The notes under the pieces are model-generated. The model ran no database searches. It was given only the letters and a program-made list of their open reading frames with translations, and had not been told where the DNA came from. From Dermanyssus gallinae (taxonomy: Eukaryota; Arthropoda; Arachnida; Mesostigmata; Dermanyssidae), in assembly GCA_003439945.1 (NCBI GenBank), contig QVRM01004000.1:456384-520383 (forward strand): a DNA stretch of 64,000 bases, read 5' to 3'. How positions within the stretch are numbered: the stretch's first letter is position 1; every line of letters begins with the position of its first letter. Shown piece by piece: positions 1-12,290 of the stretch. The position numbers and the translations under genes are program-made.

Positions 1-730
<730 letters not shown>

Positions 731-1489
731 TAGATTATATATAGCAGAACACAATTTGCCGTTTCGAGACAGGCTTTCTGCTCAATTTCCTCCCTGTTCA
801 TGCCGTAGCTGCGCTAGCGGTTATATGTGTCCTACAGATGTATTAATGGTAATCCCTCGTAACGGCGATGTTCGAGAACGCGTTAGGAATGTGTGTGTCA
901 TGATGGAAAATTATGGCAATGGTAATCTCTAATCGCTAGCAAGCAAGGCAATTTATATTGCGGTGTACACCCGAAGGGCAGACAGACATTGCTAACACGC
1001 CGGAGATGGGGTCTACAGCACAAGTGCGTGACATTACTACGATGTCGTTATGATTGTTCTTGCTTTCGTTGCTGTTTGTCTTTTGGTTCGGTTCGTTTTC
1101 GCTGCTCCTGTGGTTTCTACTGCTATTGTCTATGTTTTCTTTCTCGCACTCTCGGAATTGTTGCTGACTGAGTATGCAACGATCAGCAAGAAATATGTAT
1201 ACAATGCGCGACTAGAAGAAAGACCCGTAAAATCGTCGGGGGGTAGCTCGATGCATGCACCCCAGCTGCGCGGCGAGGTAGAGGGGCAACAAAACGACTG
1301 CTCAGGAAAAGTATTACCTATCTATTAACAATATTACATTCGAGAGTAAACCTTATATAACGTATACGCTATTAAACACATATACGTCCAATTTCGGGGG
1401 AATGGCACTCTACTTTCCAGGATGCTACTCAGTTAGATGATGAAGCGCTAAACTGGACATAACTAGAGTATGTGCATATTGTACATCTT

Positions 1490-1490
<1 letters not shown>
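731..1490. other. No gene recognised
   Basis: Frames at 989-1171 and 1050-1328 are short, overlap in different frames, and show no known motif. Nothing else is supportable. Confidence 0.5.

Positions 1491-1523
<33 letters not shown>
1491..1523. repeat. (TA)n microsatellite
   Basis: Uninterrupted TA run in AT-rich flanks. Confidence 0.95.
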
Positions 1524-1524
<1 letters not shown>

Positions 1525-3093
1525 TTTGCGTCATTATGTAGTAGTGTTGTTTTTTCTACGGTCATGTGCACAATAATTTCTAGTCAAACGATGGTCAACT
1601 TTAAGCCGTAAAGTCTGTTTTTATATTTTTATCATATATTTACAACTATTTTTGAAAATGCTTTAAAAAAGTTGTATTATTTACTTTATTTCTTATTGCA
1701 CATTGAGTAGCCACGTTTTTGAGACAGCTGCGGTCAGATGTTGTTAGTGTGCGCGGCTGTGTGGCAAAGTTAGCGTTTCCCGAGAATAAGCTTATCTTCA
1801 ACATTGTAGTATTAGAGATCAAGAGATGGAACACGTGCACGTTAACACACTGATTAGATCTAACACTTCATTTAAAGAAGTTCTTTTGTAGGATACTTAC
1901 TCATAGTAATATTCTTACAAGCTTCACGTATATATTATTCCTAGCTTACTACGTAATCCGTTTCTATGCACAATAGAAGTTTTAAAAGGGGTTTCCTAGT
2001 AATACGTGCCTTTTCTTGGTAACCCAACGCCAGTATCGCCACTCCAAACGAGGACCTCAATTACACCGTGCGTATAGTCCGAGCCAGATATGCTAGATGA
2101 TATAAAAGCCCTAGGGCGCACAGAGCATCAAGGAGTCCACTTCGAGAAAAGATGACGGCGAGCATGAATGAGGCTCCCTAACAGATGAGCCAGTCTACTA
2201 CATACATGCCGGCTTCACTCTCCGAGCCGATAGACTAATTGACGGCACCGAGAGAAGGCACAGATCAACCGAAGGAAGAGGCAGCTAGCGACCAGCAGCT
2301 GGATAAGTGACAATGTAGGAACAACAACGTCCAAAAATTCTATCTGAGATACAACAAGCGACGGGCACAGGTTTATATCGTAGGATCATTCGATGAAAGA
2401 TGCGAAATTCACTTTTTTTAAATACCAGAACCGCTAAAGATCGAGAATATCCTGCGGGGCTTTACTAGGCACGTCGCCTAAAGAATGACGGGGTCAAGCA
2501 GGGGGGCTGATATCCGCAGATCACAGAATTGAGTGTAGCATGGCAGAATATAACTCAATGGCTAACAGGACAAAGCACGGGGTTCGTGTTTATATATGTG
2601 GACTTGAGAGACATGTATCCCAAGCAAATATAGATACAAAATACCTAGATAATCTTGAACTTTTGGTACTACTCACTAACAAGTGGCTGGCCTACAGCTA
2701 TGCATTCGCGGTAGCTGGGAACTCTAATACACAGGGATACTATTAGAGGTCTATGATGAGGTCTGCGGCGACCATGCAGACTTTAAAGGGAGCAGATATT
2801 TAAACAGCGCAGCAAAACAAGAGAGAAGCGTCATTGCAACGGGAATTTGTCTGTCGTTTTGGGAGGTGAGACAGGCGGCAACGCACCTAAAATAACTCAA
2901 CGCAGACACATTCTAACTCGAAACCGTCTAAGCTTCGAGAAAGTATCGATACGGGACCAAATGGTTCTGTGGGATGCGTCAAAAATATAACTAAAAAGCA
3001 AACCTAAGAAACATGGATTGGGTACCATAAAGGCTAATAGGTAGTACCAACTAGGTGAAACATACCACGAAAGGACTTCTTTACATAGGCGCT
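1524..3093. other. No gene recognised
   Basis: AT-rich stretch. The frames at 2540-2746 (+) and 2897-3115 (-) have no recognisable motif. No repeat copy shared with the rest of the window was seen. Confidence 0.45.
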
Positions 3094-3974
3094 TTGCCTT
3101 AAGCAACTGATACATTTTGTTGTATTCTTCATTGCCTTTTTATTGCGTCCTCTTGCCCCACACAATTGACGACTATGCGAGCATATGAAGCGACTTTTAT
3201 TCAGCTTTTTCACTTTTAGGATTCAACTAAGCATGAGTATTACCTCAAAACGATACTTCTTACGGGCTTGAAATAGCCGTGAAGCATATATTCGGTGCAC
3301 CGAGGGCCGGATATCTAGGGCCTTCCCAGCTTTCCTAGGGCAGCGTGGCCGCTGACTCCCAACAGAGGTTTCGTTATATAGACTAGTTACACGCCTCTCA
3401 CTCGTAACATATTTACACAATCAATGCAACTTACGCCAAATTATGACAATATTGCCCTGTGGTCAACGAAAATCCCAAACATGGCAAAACGCACCGCGTG
3501 CAGATGCGCTTGGTGCATGATTTTACAGAATATTGCCTTAAGCAACTGATACATTTTGTTGTATTCTTCATTGCCTTTTTATTGCGTCCTCTTGCCCCAC
3601 ACAATTGACGACTATGCGAGCATATGAAGCGACTTTTATTCAGCTTTTTCACTTTTAGGATCCAACTAAGCATGAGTATTACCTCAAAACGATACTTCTT
3701 ACGGGCTTGAAATAGCCGTGAAGCATATATTCGGTGCACCGAGGGCCGGATATCTAGGGCCTTCCCAGCTTTCCTAGGGCAGCGTGGCCGCTGACTCCCA
3801 ACAGAGGTTTCGTTATATAGACTAGTTACACGCCTCTCACTCGTAACATATTTACACAATCAATGCAACTTACGCCAAATTATGACAATATTGCCCTGTG
3901 GTCAACGAAAATCCCAAACATGGCAAAACGCACCGCGTGCAGATGCGCTTGGTGCATGATTTTACAGAATATTG
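3094..3974. repeat. 439-bp tandem duplication, two units
   Basis: Units 3094-3532 and 3533-3971 are head-to-tail copies with a constant offset of 439 bp, and identity continues to about 3974. Reading base by base I found a single mismatch, T at 3223 against C at 3662. On the minus strand it turns a TGA into TGG, which is the only reason the minus frame is short in the first unit (3223-3420) and long in the second (3431-3859). The encoded peptide has no domain I recognise, so I treat the open frames as incidental. The near identity implies a very recent duplication or an assembly artefact. Confidence 0.95.
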
Positions 3975-4187
3975 ACCAACAGTGATTGTTCTAACACGAC
4001 CCCGCATTTGCACAGTAAGTGAATTAAGCCTCCAGCTGCTGCTGCTGCCATGCGGATCGCTCGACTTTATCGGAGAGAATATCGTTTCTGCTTATCGCTT
4101 GCAATTCGACAATTCACCTTGAACGTCATATCGTTCTGACGCAAGTAATATGAGGGTGATCACAGCCAAGTCTGCATCTTTTTTTTG

Positions 4188-4190
<3 letters not shown>
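3975..4190. other. No gene recognised
   Basis: Short spacer with a small GCT run near 4035. No feature supported. Confidence 0.5.
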
Positions 4191-4218
<28 letters not shown>

Positions 4219-4219
4219 T
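4191..4219. repeat. (TA)n microsatellite
   Basis: Uninterrupted TA run following a T tract. Confidence 0.95.
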
Positions 4220-5280
4220 GAATTTCGTTCTACGTTCCGTCGCTTGTCTAGTCTTTGTGTGAGACGAAAAATTGCTTACTAAGCCCCGTCGACCCGATCT
4301 TGCTATTATTATACACATATTCTGCGCTAAAAATAGCATTACGCTCACGGACGGCTGTCCCGGCGAACCCTAGGCAAAATGATGAAAAACAGCGAGGAAA
4401 AATTGACATATTAAAGCACGATATAGGCTGGCGCAACAATCAGAGAAGAAGAAGAAGAAGTAACAGCAGCAGGCAGTGCGTGCAGGCGAAAGCCAAGGAA
4501 AATCAATAGAAGAAAGGGTACTAGGTGGAAAATCGGACCGAGAACGAAGAGAAACCTAGCACACACCCACGCACGCACACACAGTGTAGACAAGACGAAA
4601 TGCGCGAATATTGCCTATACGCTGTTGTTTCTCGCGACCCCTCCCTGCCGGGAGAATATAATTACACGCACCCCGCGGGGACGGGGGGGGGGGGGGGGGG
4701 TGGGGGGCGACGTTGGTAGGGACGATTCCAGAGCTACAGTAGATCCCTCGCTGATTTGCACTTTATTAGAGAGAGGCTTAAGGTCGCATATATTAAAGTC
4801 AAGCCACGTAGCGCAAGATGGCGTTGGTGCGGTGGTGAGCAAATATGGTGGTGGTCTCTTCGCTGAAATGCTGTGCATGCGGCCTGACCGTGCGGAAAGC
4901 AGCAGCTCTACATGTTTGCGGCGTTACGCAACATGGTGCTTTCATTAATTCTTACCTGCGTTATTCAGGTTAATTTCGAAGCCAACTGGGAGGTGGAGCA
5001 ACAGGGAGAGGGACGGAAAGAGGGAAGAAATAGAAAGTAATTCACGCTCGTGTATGTTTTTCACCCATCTGTAGACATAAACGCATGATGTTTCGTCATC
5101 TTCTCAATTTTGGTTGTGGAGTTGGAGTGCCTCGAAATCTCGTTCTTTCGTATCGTCTTCTCCTATCGAGTTTCCCGCGATCAGCACTAACCACTTTAGA
5201 TGCTCGTCTCTGTTTTCGTCAGCGTCCACATGTACCCACCAATCAATACAAGGTTTTTGCTAGTTTGACGGCGTCTTAAA
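4220..5280. other. Simple-sequence-rich spacer, no gene recognised
   Basis: Contains a GAA-rich run near 4445-4466, CA-rich sequence near 4560-4585 and an 18-G homopolymer at 4683-4700 followed by T and six more G. Overlapping frames on both strands around 4525-4948 come from this low-complexity sequence. No protein domain is visible. Confidence 0.5.
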
Positions 5281-5619
5281 TTATAGAGCTTGCAGCTATA
5301 ACAGTCCCTGAGATCTGGTATGAGTTGTTTGGTCCACTGCCCGTGCTTCGTACACTCTCAATCATCTGCCAGGCAGCCATAGTTGCGTTTCTGAGCTTAC
5401 CTGCATAGTCAACTGGTTCATCTGGATTCTCTCCTCTGGATCATTGTCCGCTAGATCGAGCGGAGTTTGCGCCGGTTCTTGGTTGTCAGGAGCACTATAT
5501 CGGTCCAGAGTGGGCCGAATATAGTGCAATAATTAGCTCAGGCGTTCCCAGGAGCAATCTTCTTGGCTTCTTCTTGGGCGCCAGTCTAGCAAGATTTTGA
5601 GATACCTGCTAGACTTTCC

Positions 5620-5960
5620 TTGTTCAGCGTAGATGAGCTGCTGCCATTAGGCCTGGATGCATCTTGGATTGTTCCAAAGTATTTCGCGTCTTACATGATC
5701 TCAGCCGTATAGCCGCGGTTATAGAGACTTCTTTTGTCCTCTTCCTGCCAGTCAGAAAGAGTGTTTCGGTCTTCTCTAGGGCGAACTTGAGATCGTGCGC
5801 TTCCATCCAGGTTATAAGCTTTTCTGGCGCTATGTAGGCTGTCTCATCCAAGGCTCCCTCTCACCGGGCAGTTACAACGAGGTTTAGCACTTGGGCGTGA
5901 AGCAAAGTTTTATTTTTCTTCTGGAGGTATTCGATTTATACTGTAGGACGCTGTCATAAG
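5620..5960 (-). pseudogene. RT palm/thumb fragment A of R1-clade LINE
   Basis: The minus frame at 5624-5851 contains a stretch of the form LKFALEKTETLFLTGRKR, matching the R1-clade pattern of a short helix, then APEKTEAV-LTGRR, just C-terminal of the RT catalytic motif. It then breaks. A diverged second copy of the same segment lies immediately to the right (about 5990-6330). It is a broken piece of the reverse transcriptase that would copy element RNA at a nicked target. No YADD motif is present in this piece. Confidence 0.65.
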
Positions 5961-5989
5961 TTGCGTTTCAGAGAACCGGGCCCAAAATG

Positions 5990-6330
5990 GGCTCCTGTGG
6001 CACTCTAAAGTGACCCTGTATGCCCTCCCCTGGTCTCAAGGTCCCTCTTGCTGGGGTATGACGAAATTATCCTTTTAGAATTTTGCTTGTCCTCTTCCTG
6101 CCAGTGAGGTAGAGTGCTTCGATCTTTCTTGGGCGAGCCAAAGATCGTGCGCATCCATCCAGGTGCTAACCTTGGTTTGTGGTACGTTGGCTGCTTCTTT
6201 AGAACTTCGGCGTGTGCCAATGTTTCTACTTTCTACTCGCTCGGGAGATTTTCGATTTCAAGGACGCTTCATTTCGTGGGTCAAAGTGGATCTCTGTGAC
6301 ACTTTGGTGTAACCCTGTATGCCTTGTCTT
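5990..6330 (-). pseudogene. RT palm/thumb fragment B, diverged duplicate of A
   Basis: Minus frame 6005-6220 and its frame neighbours repeat fragment A in the same order. Both contain the GCTTGTCCTC/TTTGTCCTC-TTCCTGCCAGT block, the GCATCCATCCAGG block and a downstream stretch ending in ACCCTGTATGCC (about 5990 in one copy, 6320 in the other). The copies differ at many positions and by small gaps. This is an old internal tandem duplication or two LINE insertions side by side. Neither piece is translatable as RT. Confidence 0.6.
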
Positions 6331-6369
6331 CCATCACAAGGCCACTCTAGCGTTTTCTCTCCACCATGA

Positions 6370-6730
6370 TTACTCCCTAGTTTGCTGTGTTGAACGCAAT
6401 AGACTAAATGAACTGTATTTATGGTCATTCATCGTATTGACTATAAAGAGGGCGGCTGCGTCAATAATAGTGAAACGTATGCAGAATTCCTGCACGCCTC
6501 TTGTGAAAATTTGGGTCTCTCCGAATTTGAGGATCACCAGGCCCTTCTTCGCCACCCATTCCTAGAGTATCCGCCGTCTGGCCAAGATGTCCAACTGCCC
6601 TATATCACACCGCGGCATTGGAGTCCTCTGCTATTAGAATTCTCTCTCTATGTGCTCCCTAGAGCTCTGTTGCAGCCCGGCCAAGAAGTCTTTAAATTCC
6701 CCGACACTCCTGGTTGGTGAGAAGTTGTGG
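6370..6730 (-). pseudogene. LINE endonuclease fragment (R1 clade)
   Basis: Read on the minus strand, about 6640-6620 holds a degraded form of the GDFNAK endonuclease motif (AEDSNAA). It is followed by a Trp/Gly-rich stretch and then by an open frame (6370-6555) starting MAKKGLVILKFGETQIFTRG. R1-clade elements have this order: GDFNA, then EW-A-GL-LN-G-PTF-RG, then an S-IDLT motif. The segment needs several frame changes, so it is dead. The endonuclease would have made the first nick at the target site. Confidence 0.65.
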
Positions 6731-7059
6731 CTCTATATGACCGCAACCCCTCTCACCTATACCCATGCAAGCCCTAACCCCATACCTTGTTCCGGCGCAC
6801 CGCTGCATTCATCTTTCGCCGCGATATCGGAAAACCTTTGCGGATGTTCCTTGCACTATTTTAGCCACTTTTTCCCACCCTTCCCAGCCTCAGCCCAGTC
6901 ACCTTTACTTGATTAGCTGCAGGCAAATTTAGGGTCGCTTTCAGCACGCTGCCAATCTCCGTCTTGACCGTCATGGGGTTGGCCCACACAACACCTTCTG
7001 TCCAGCGCCCTTTAAGTTCTCATTGAGACGTAGTATGAAATTACCGTCCTTGCTCAATT

Positions 7060-7086
7060 TTCGAGGAGTCATTAAGACTCCTCGAA
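7060..7086. repeat. Perfect 11-bp inverted repeat, 5-nt loop
   Basis: Arms 7060-7070 and 7076-7086 are exact reverse complements around ATTAA. It lies within the ORF1-like part of the LINE relic. Without a following T tract on either strand it is not a terminator, and it may be chance. Confidence 0.6.
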
Positions 7087-7639
7087 CAGTGACACTTGAC
7101 CCGTTTTTGGTTTATCTGAATTTTATGAAGACTTCCTCCTCCCTTAGCGTCACTCGTGCAAATTTCTAGGGTGTCCGCGGTTCCACCGTTCTTTAGCAAA
7201 TCTCTAGAACCCTGAGAAGCAGCGTCATGCGGCGTGACGTGCAGGAGAGGTTACTCCTTACCACTTGAAAGCTGCAGCGGCTTCCCAACAAGCGTGAGCA
7301 GTGTCTTGATGATTTCCTTCTCGACTTCCTCACCGTGGCCGATTACACCTACTACCGGGACACTCGCGGTCGCTGTGGGATTACCCGCCGCCCCCAGCTG
7401 GTTAATAACATCAATGCGGTGATAGCCGCGGTTTCTGCCTATATATCTGCAACTGCCCCAATCGACATGTCTACTACTGAGACAGCCCATTTAGGGTTGC
7501 CTCGTCTGCGTCCAATTTCTTCGTTACCATCATTACGCGTAGTTATTTTTAATCCATAAGGCATACGGTCGTAGTCTTGACATTCCTTGATGGTCTTCGG
7601 CTGCCGTATCACGCCTTCGGCCTCCTTTATCTTCGTTTT

Positions 7640-8160
7640 TCATATTTTACTTCCTATTCTGCTCAGGTGCTACCGCTTTCAGGAAGCGTCCAGAGGGTCT
7701 GTCTTCCGGCGTCTCATTTCTGAATATCTTGGCTATCTTGTCCGTACCGGTCTTGCCAAGCCTTTCTCGGCTATCTTCTGTCAACACCTCCAGCCTCCGT
7801 TCGAGCTCGGCGCGTCGTGGTTTCCGCGCAAAGCTCCACACTTCGCTCTAAGATCTTAAAATGCTCCATTTGCTTCCGCTCGAGCCTTCTGCCGAGCCTT
7901 CTTGGCCGCCTCACTCGCGACTCCAATGCGGTAAATAACCCTGTGAAGCTTCTGCGCAAGTTCCATTAGCGTAACCTTAGAGTCTTTGCATAATATGTCT
8001 GTTGTCTCTTCCGCCGACCATCTGTCGCTTTCCAACAGTCCTCAGGCTGGGGAGAGTGGATCGGATGGGGGGAGGAAATGTGCGACCGTTGTGAGGCCGC
8101 TGGCGTCCCTACCAGTGGCGTCGGTAGCGACGACTTTCGTGTCAAAAGTTCTGCCAAAGT
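7640..8160 (-). pseudogene. ORF1-like region of R1-clade LINE relic
   Basis: Minus frames 7966-8157, 7771-7959 and 7647-7841 follow each other in different frames and encode Arg/Glu-rich, probably helical sequence typical of LINE ORF1 N-terminal parts. Further downstream on the minus strand (about 7110-7020) a short readable stretch resembles the ORF1 motif V-VRG-(L/I)-x-TP-x-K. No CCHC knuckle was located. Assignment rests mainly on position upstream of the endonuclease fragment. Confidence 0.4.
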
Positions 8161-8220
8161 TCACAATTCCAACAACCAGCGATGCACCAAATTTCAGGGC
8201 ACCTATCAACGTCGACTAAC

Positions 8221-8950
8221 TTCCGTACTTAGGATCCCAAGATCTTTCCACAGACATACGAGAACTCATCCGCACCTAGCTGCGCATCGATCTAGGCTAG
8301 GCAAACATGCTTTAACAGGTTATGCCCAAGTAATGTGAGGCAGCATCTAGAGTTTTATTTGTCCGCGAAGTTGAGGCACCTGCGGCAAAGCGTTAACAAG
8401 CTTTATCGTTGGCACTTATAAGTTCAGACGCTTGAATCAAACTCTGCTTATTGTCGTAGTTTCTACAAGTGTGAGCTTCGTAAGCCCAAAGCGTATTTTT
8501 ATAGGACGCGCTTCAGGCAACTCCAGGACGACACTTGCAAGCTTTGAAAGTTTGTTCTGATATTTATTAAGTTGTCCGTATGGTAGAGCTAGAAGGGCAC
8601 TGGAACTTCCCACTTCTCTGGAAGTGAGTTCTGAGCTTCTCACTGGGTCAACGGAAATCGCAACTGAACTAGACCACTAGTTTGCTACGGTAGGATCGAA
8701 CACAGTATAGGCTTTCCAAGTCAAAGAAAACTTTTAGCCAGCTCTGGTGGGCACCTGGTTCAAAAGAAAGTTGACTCGTTCTGGACCTCCCTCTACTTCT
8801 AACGAGTACGCTGGAGGTACAGAGAGGTCTAGAACCCACAAAGGTGTCCTGCAAAGTTGGGCTGCAGAAATCCCAGACAGATCGCTAAAGCTGGCATACG
8901 TCATTGTTCGTCCATTGACGCATGTAATACACCGTTCCGTGATGTCCTGC
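8221..8950. other. No gene recognised
   Basis: The minus frame at 8437-8643 and the frames around 8669-8965 show no known domain. They may be LINE remains beyond recognition. Confidence 0.4.
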
Positions 8951-8959
8951 TGTTTTTCC

Positions 8960-9800
8960 AGCTAGAGTAAAGGTGACCACAATGATTTCCTTATTCAAAA
9001 ATAAGAGCAACCGTAAACGTTTGAATAAGCACCGTCCAATCGCAATGTCTAATCGTAGAATCGCCTATGTTTATCATTTTGATCAACTTTATTGTAGAAG
9101 AGATTGCATTAAGGAGGAGGGGTTCTGTAAGCCTATTGTCTCTACTGACGATACGACCTTACTTTTTCGTATTCAACCATCTGCCACACAGGCTGACGTA
9201 TAAAAGTCGATGCTAGTAGACTGTGTTGTCCTGGTGTCGTGAAAAACTCGGGCTGGTGATAAATGCAATCAAAACTGGACTCACGTTGTTCCGCCCTGCT
9301 TAAAAGGCTGCGCAGGTTTAGATGCTGAAGCTCAATGGAACGGAAGTAACACTCTTCCCTACTATCAACTGGGCTTAAGTTTTTCAAAAGAGCTTTGACG
9401 TGATCACTTAGATGTTTTACGCCCAAAATTCTATGCGGTAATTGTATCTATTCGCCATCTTGGTGAACTAGGAGTGCCTTTTGAATGTCGTCTTATGGTG
9501 TATACAATGCTATTAGTGCCAACTCGTCGTTATGGTATGACTATACAGGGGATTCATAATAGGGGTATAACTCACAAAGCGGAAGTCATTTAGAATGATG
9601 CCCTTAGGGCAGTTTTCGACTTGCACCGTAGCGATTCGGTTCGTAAATGTTTTCATGACTTAAAGCTTTTGCCGCTTAAGGGTACCTACAGGCAAAAATT
9701 GCCTTGGTTGCGTTTGAGATGTATAGGGGAGTTATTCCGAATGATACTGATTTATAAAACAGCTGCTATTAGACGTACGATACGACGTAGAACGTAAATG
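8960..9800 (+). pseudogene. LINE reverse transcriptase relic (CR1/Jockey-like)
   Basis: The plus strand reads as RT with an internal deletion and several stops. Around 8985-9050 a fingers motif, LFKNKSNRKRLNKHRPIA, matches the usual LFKKGD-NPxNYRPI. About 9145 has TDDTTLLFR in place of YADDTTLLF. At 9255-9420 come GLVINAIKTGLTLFRPA and a degraded thumb. At 9560-9700 a connection-like stretch contains NDALRAVFDLHRSDSV and LKLLPLKG. Everything between the fingers and the catalytic palm motif is missing. This differs in wording from the R1-clade relics nearby and looks closer to CR1/Jockey-type RTs. That assignment is tentative. Confidence 0.65.
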
Positions 9801-10160
9801 GAAAAACCGGTAAGTCTAAAAGAGTCCATCCGTCATGCTCTCGCGACACTCTGCCGACAAGTTGCACCGAACCTTTCAGGGAAATTCGCGTGCTTAGCTT
9901 AGTCGAACATTTAAATGTGAGGCAAAAACGGGGTAACACGTACAAAACCTAGTCAAAACAAGTCATCTTGTCAATAGGTCGACCTAAAGCTTGTAATGTG
10001 TGTAAACTTCAATTGTTAGTTTCGCATGGAGTCAAACATGTTGAAATATTAAAAGGTAATGTTGGTGTTTTTACACATTTTACATATTTTTGTTTACGGA
10101 AACTTACGGTTAAGCTCCCTACATACTGCGCTATACTGGATACATGCTGTGTTATATACA
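9801..10160. other. No gene recognised
   Basis: Follows the RT relic and could hold its 3' part, but no motif is visible. Confidence 0.4.
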
Positions 10161-10188
10161 TATGCATATATATATATATATATATATT
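10161..10188. repeat. (TA)n microsatellite
   Basis: Short TA run preceded by CATATG. Confidence 0.9.
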
Positions 10189-10766
10189 GTACACTCTGTC
10201 CAACACAAACCATATGTCCGTGACTTTCCACTGTGAATGTTTCAGACAGTTCGTTGAGCAGCCGTTTGCATTTGAATTCCGCGTGAAGCCTACCGACCGT
10301 TTTGTGAGTGGTTTCGTTATATCCGATCCGTTCAACAGAGGGCTGTTGCACTTCAAATCGATCTGGCTCCTGAATTTTCCATCGCACGGTTATACACTAT
10401 GCACTTAAGTGTTCTTTAAGCTTTACTCCTTTTTTCCTGAAATGCCCCTTTCTAGATTCAAGCCTCTGCACTTAACGAGCAAACGAGATTCCTCAGAGCT
10501 TCACAAGCAACCGTTCGTGTCGACTGGCAGACGACAACGCTTTACCAAAAATTAAGTTAGTATGCTAGTTAACCGACTTAACAGAAGCTCACTTTTGCCA
10601 AAGCCCTAGTGCACCATAGATGCATAGGTTAAAACCTTATCTAAACTCACGTGTCTTGTAAGAAACACAATTTGTTATTTTGCGAGTTTTGTTATTTTGT
10701 TATTATTGAGTTATATATGGACGATAGTAGAGTGGAGTAGCCCCAGTCTAACACCATATTCTTAAA

Positions 10767-10769
<3 letters not shown>
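10189..10769. other. No gene recognised
   Basis: A plus frame runs through the TA array to 10408 but shows no domain. The rest is AT-rich without features. Confidence 0.45.
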
Positions 10770-10813
<44 letters not shown>

Positions 10814-10814
10814 C
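10770..10814. repeat. (TA)n microsatellite
   Basis: TA run with one GTATAT interruption at its right side. Confidence 0.95.
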
Positions 10815-11590
10815 TTTGTCTGGGACTCGCTTTCTAGAAAAGTATAAGGTGGCATCCTTATCTGGATATTATATTGCACCTAAGTGCTATGCTGTAATAT
10901 CTGCGCTTTGTAGATTGAACTTGATTGGGATCCCCACTAGATTCGGCCTGTGAATTGTTCAGTCAATTTAACTCACTTCCGTTGGAAATAAAATGTACAC
11001 GCTGCGGGTCTCAATGTTTGAATATAAAATTTTGCGAAGTATTGCATTGACGGGAATCTCGTTTCCGCTAATTCGTACCGCCAGTCGAATATCCGCTAGG
11101 CATGTAACAACTTTTGCAGTGCCCTTAAAGTCCAGTCAAACACCTGTCGCCTCCCTAAGGCTTGTACCTGCATTCCCAGAAACATTGGATGCCTCACAAC
11201 GAAGCAACTCTTTGTCCGCGAAGTAAAACATTGGCTTTTAATATCACAGTGTGAATCAGCCTATGATCTAAGTATATTTTGAATTGGGATTGTAGTGATT
11301 TGTATAGGTGAACACCCACCCAGGCGAGTTGGATAGGTCTACTTGTGCACGTATTTTTTTCCTATAGTTGATGTGTTTCATGCAGGTGCTGTATAGAGGT
11401 CCTGGCGACAATATCCATTGCAAGTGCATTTTTTTGGAAAGTGCTTATCAATTTGTACTTCTTATATTTTTGTCAAGTGTAAGTTCTACCTTGATGTTTG
11501 ATCTATGTTTTTTAACAAGTTTTTATTCACTGAGAATTTAAGTGTTGTAAAATGCAGTTCTGATAAATAAACCACGTTTAGAATTAAAAT
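10815..11590. other. No gene recognised
   Basis: The plus frame at 10993-11226 has no known motif. Nothing else supported. Confidence 0.45.
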
Positions 11591-11610
11591 CTCTCTCTTG
11601 TTCTCTCTCT

Positions 11611-11655
<45 letters not shown>

Positions 11656-11663
11656 TATATATT
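11591..11663. repeat. (CT)n then (TA)n compound microsatellite
   Basis: CT-rich run at 11591-11613 passes directly into TA repeats with AAATATAT interruptions. Confidence 0.93.
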
Positions 11664-12212
11664 AATAAAAATACAAATGGAGCGACAATTGTTTCCCGAT
11701 ACCGTGTGCACTGGCAATATTACTCTCTCTATATCTCATATAGAGGGGTTTAGGCCACTAAATCTTCTCCAGGTTCCGTTTAAAAAGGCCTCTTTTCCCT
11801 TCGGGATGTGACAGTCACAAACCATCATTCGGTGTTTTCTCCTGAGTTTCGTCTTCGCTTTCAGGCGGCGAAGCTAGTGTTTTCCGCTTGGCGCCAATGC
11901 TTAGTTGGCATGCCCGCTCGTTTCGCATGGAGCATCGGTGCCCATCGTCGAGGTAAATCCGACGTTCTTGGCCGTCATCTTTAGTATATATTCGTTACAT
12001 GCACGTACGGAAGACGCACACTGCCACAGGCGAGCTATGTCCAGGGTAGGTGGAGGCGAAGGCTCTCCCGAACTGCCCGACGGCATATAACGGTTTTCCG
12101 CTAAGACCGCTAAGTTCTCGCATTTAACGACTAAATCAACACAGTGGTACTTACTGGTGCGCTCCCACTAGCGCAGATGCAATAATCAATTTTTGAAAAA
12201 AAAATGGAAGAA
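11664..12212. other. No gene recognised
   Basis: Complementary open frames at 11901-12090 on both strands are shadows of one another. No motif seen. Confidence 0.45.
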
Positions 12213-12290
12213 CTACACCGTGAAAGCTTCGAACCGTGGCCGTTTGGCTGACGATTGCCTGAGCCACCACCTAAACTGGGCTATCTGTTG
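12213..12290 (-). repeat. Possible degenerate tRNA-derived SINE head
   Basis: On the minus strand the segment contains GTGGTGGCTCAGGCA, similar to a polymerase III A box, and about 35 nt later GGTTCGAAGC, similar to a B box. It does not fold into a full cloverleaf by eye and has no matching body elsewhere in the window. It could be chance or an old SINE. Confidence 0.3.

Larger units (their letters stand above)
5281..8220 (-). mobile_element. R1-clade LINE relic, minus strand
   Basis: This block reads right to left as a decayed non-LTR retrotransposon with an ORF1-like part (about 8160-6900), an apurinic-type endonuclease part (about 6720-6370) and RT palm/thumb pieces (about 6330-5620). Order and motifs fit the R1 clade, whose members carry ORF1, then an ORF2 with endonuclease and RT. 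Frames are broken by many stops and shifts, most RT fingers and palm motifs are missing, and no intact 3' end was found. At about 5400-5570 the minus strand stays readable without an identifiable motif. It is non-functional. The clade is inferred from motif wording, not from a tree. Confidence 0.7.

Noticed and set aside
7060..7086. Rho-independent terminator
   Set aside because: The hairpin lacks a following T tract and the genome is eukaryotic.
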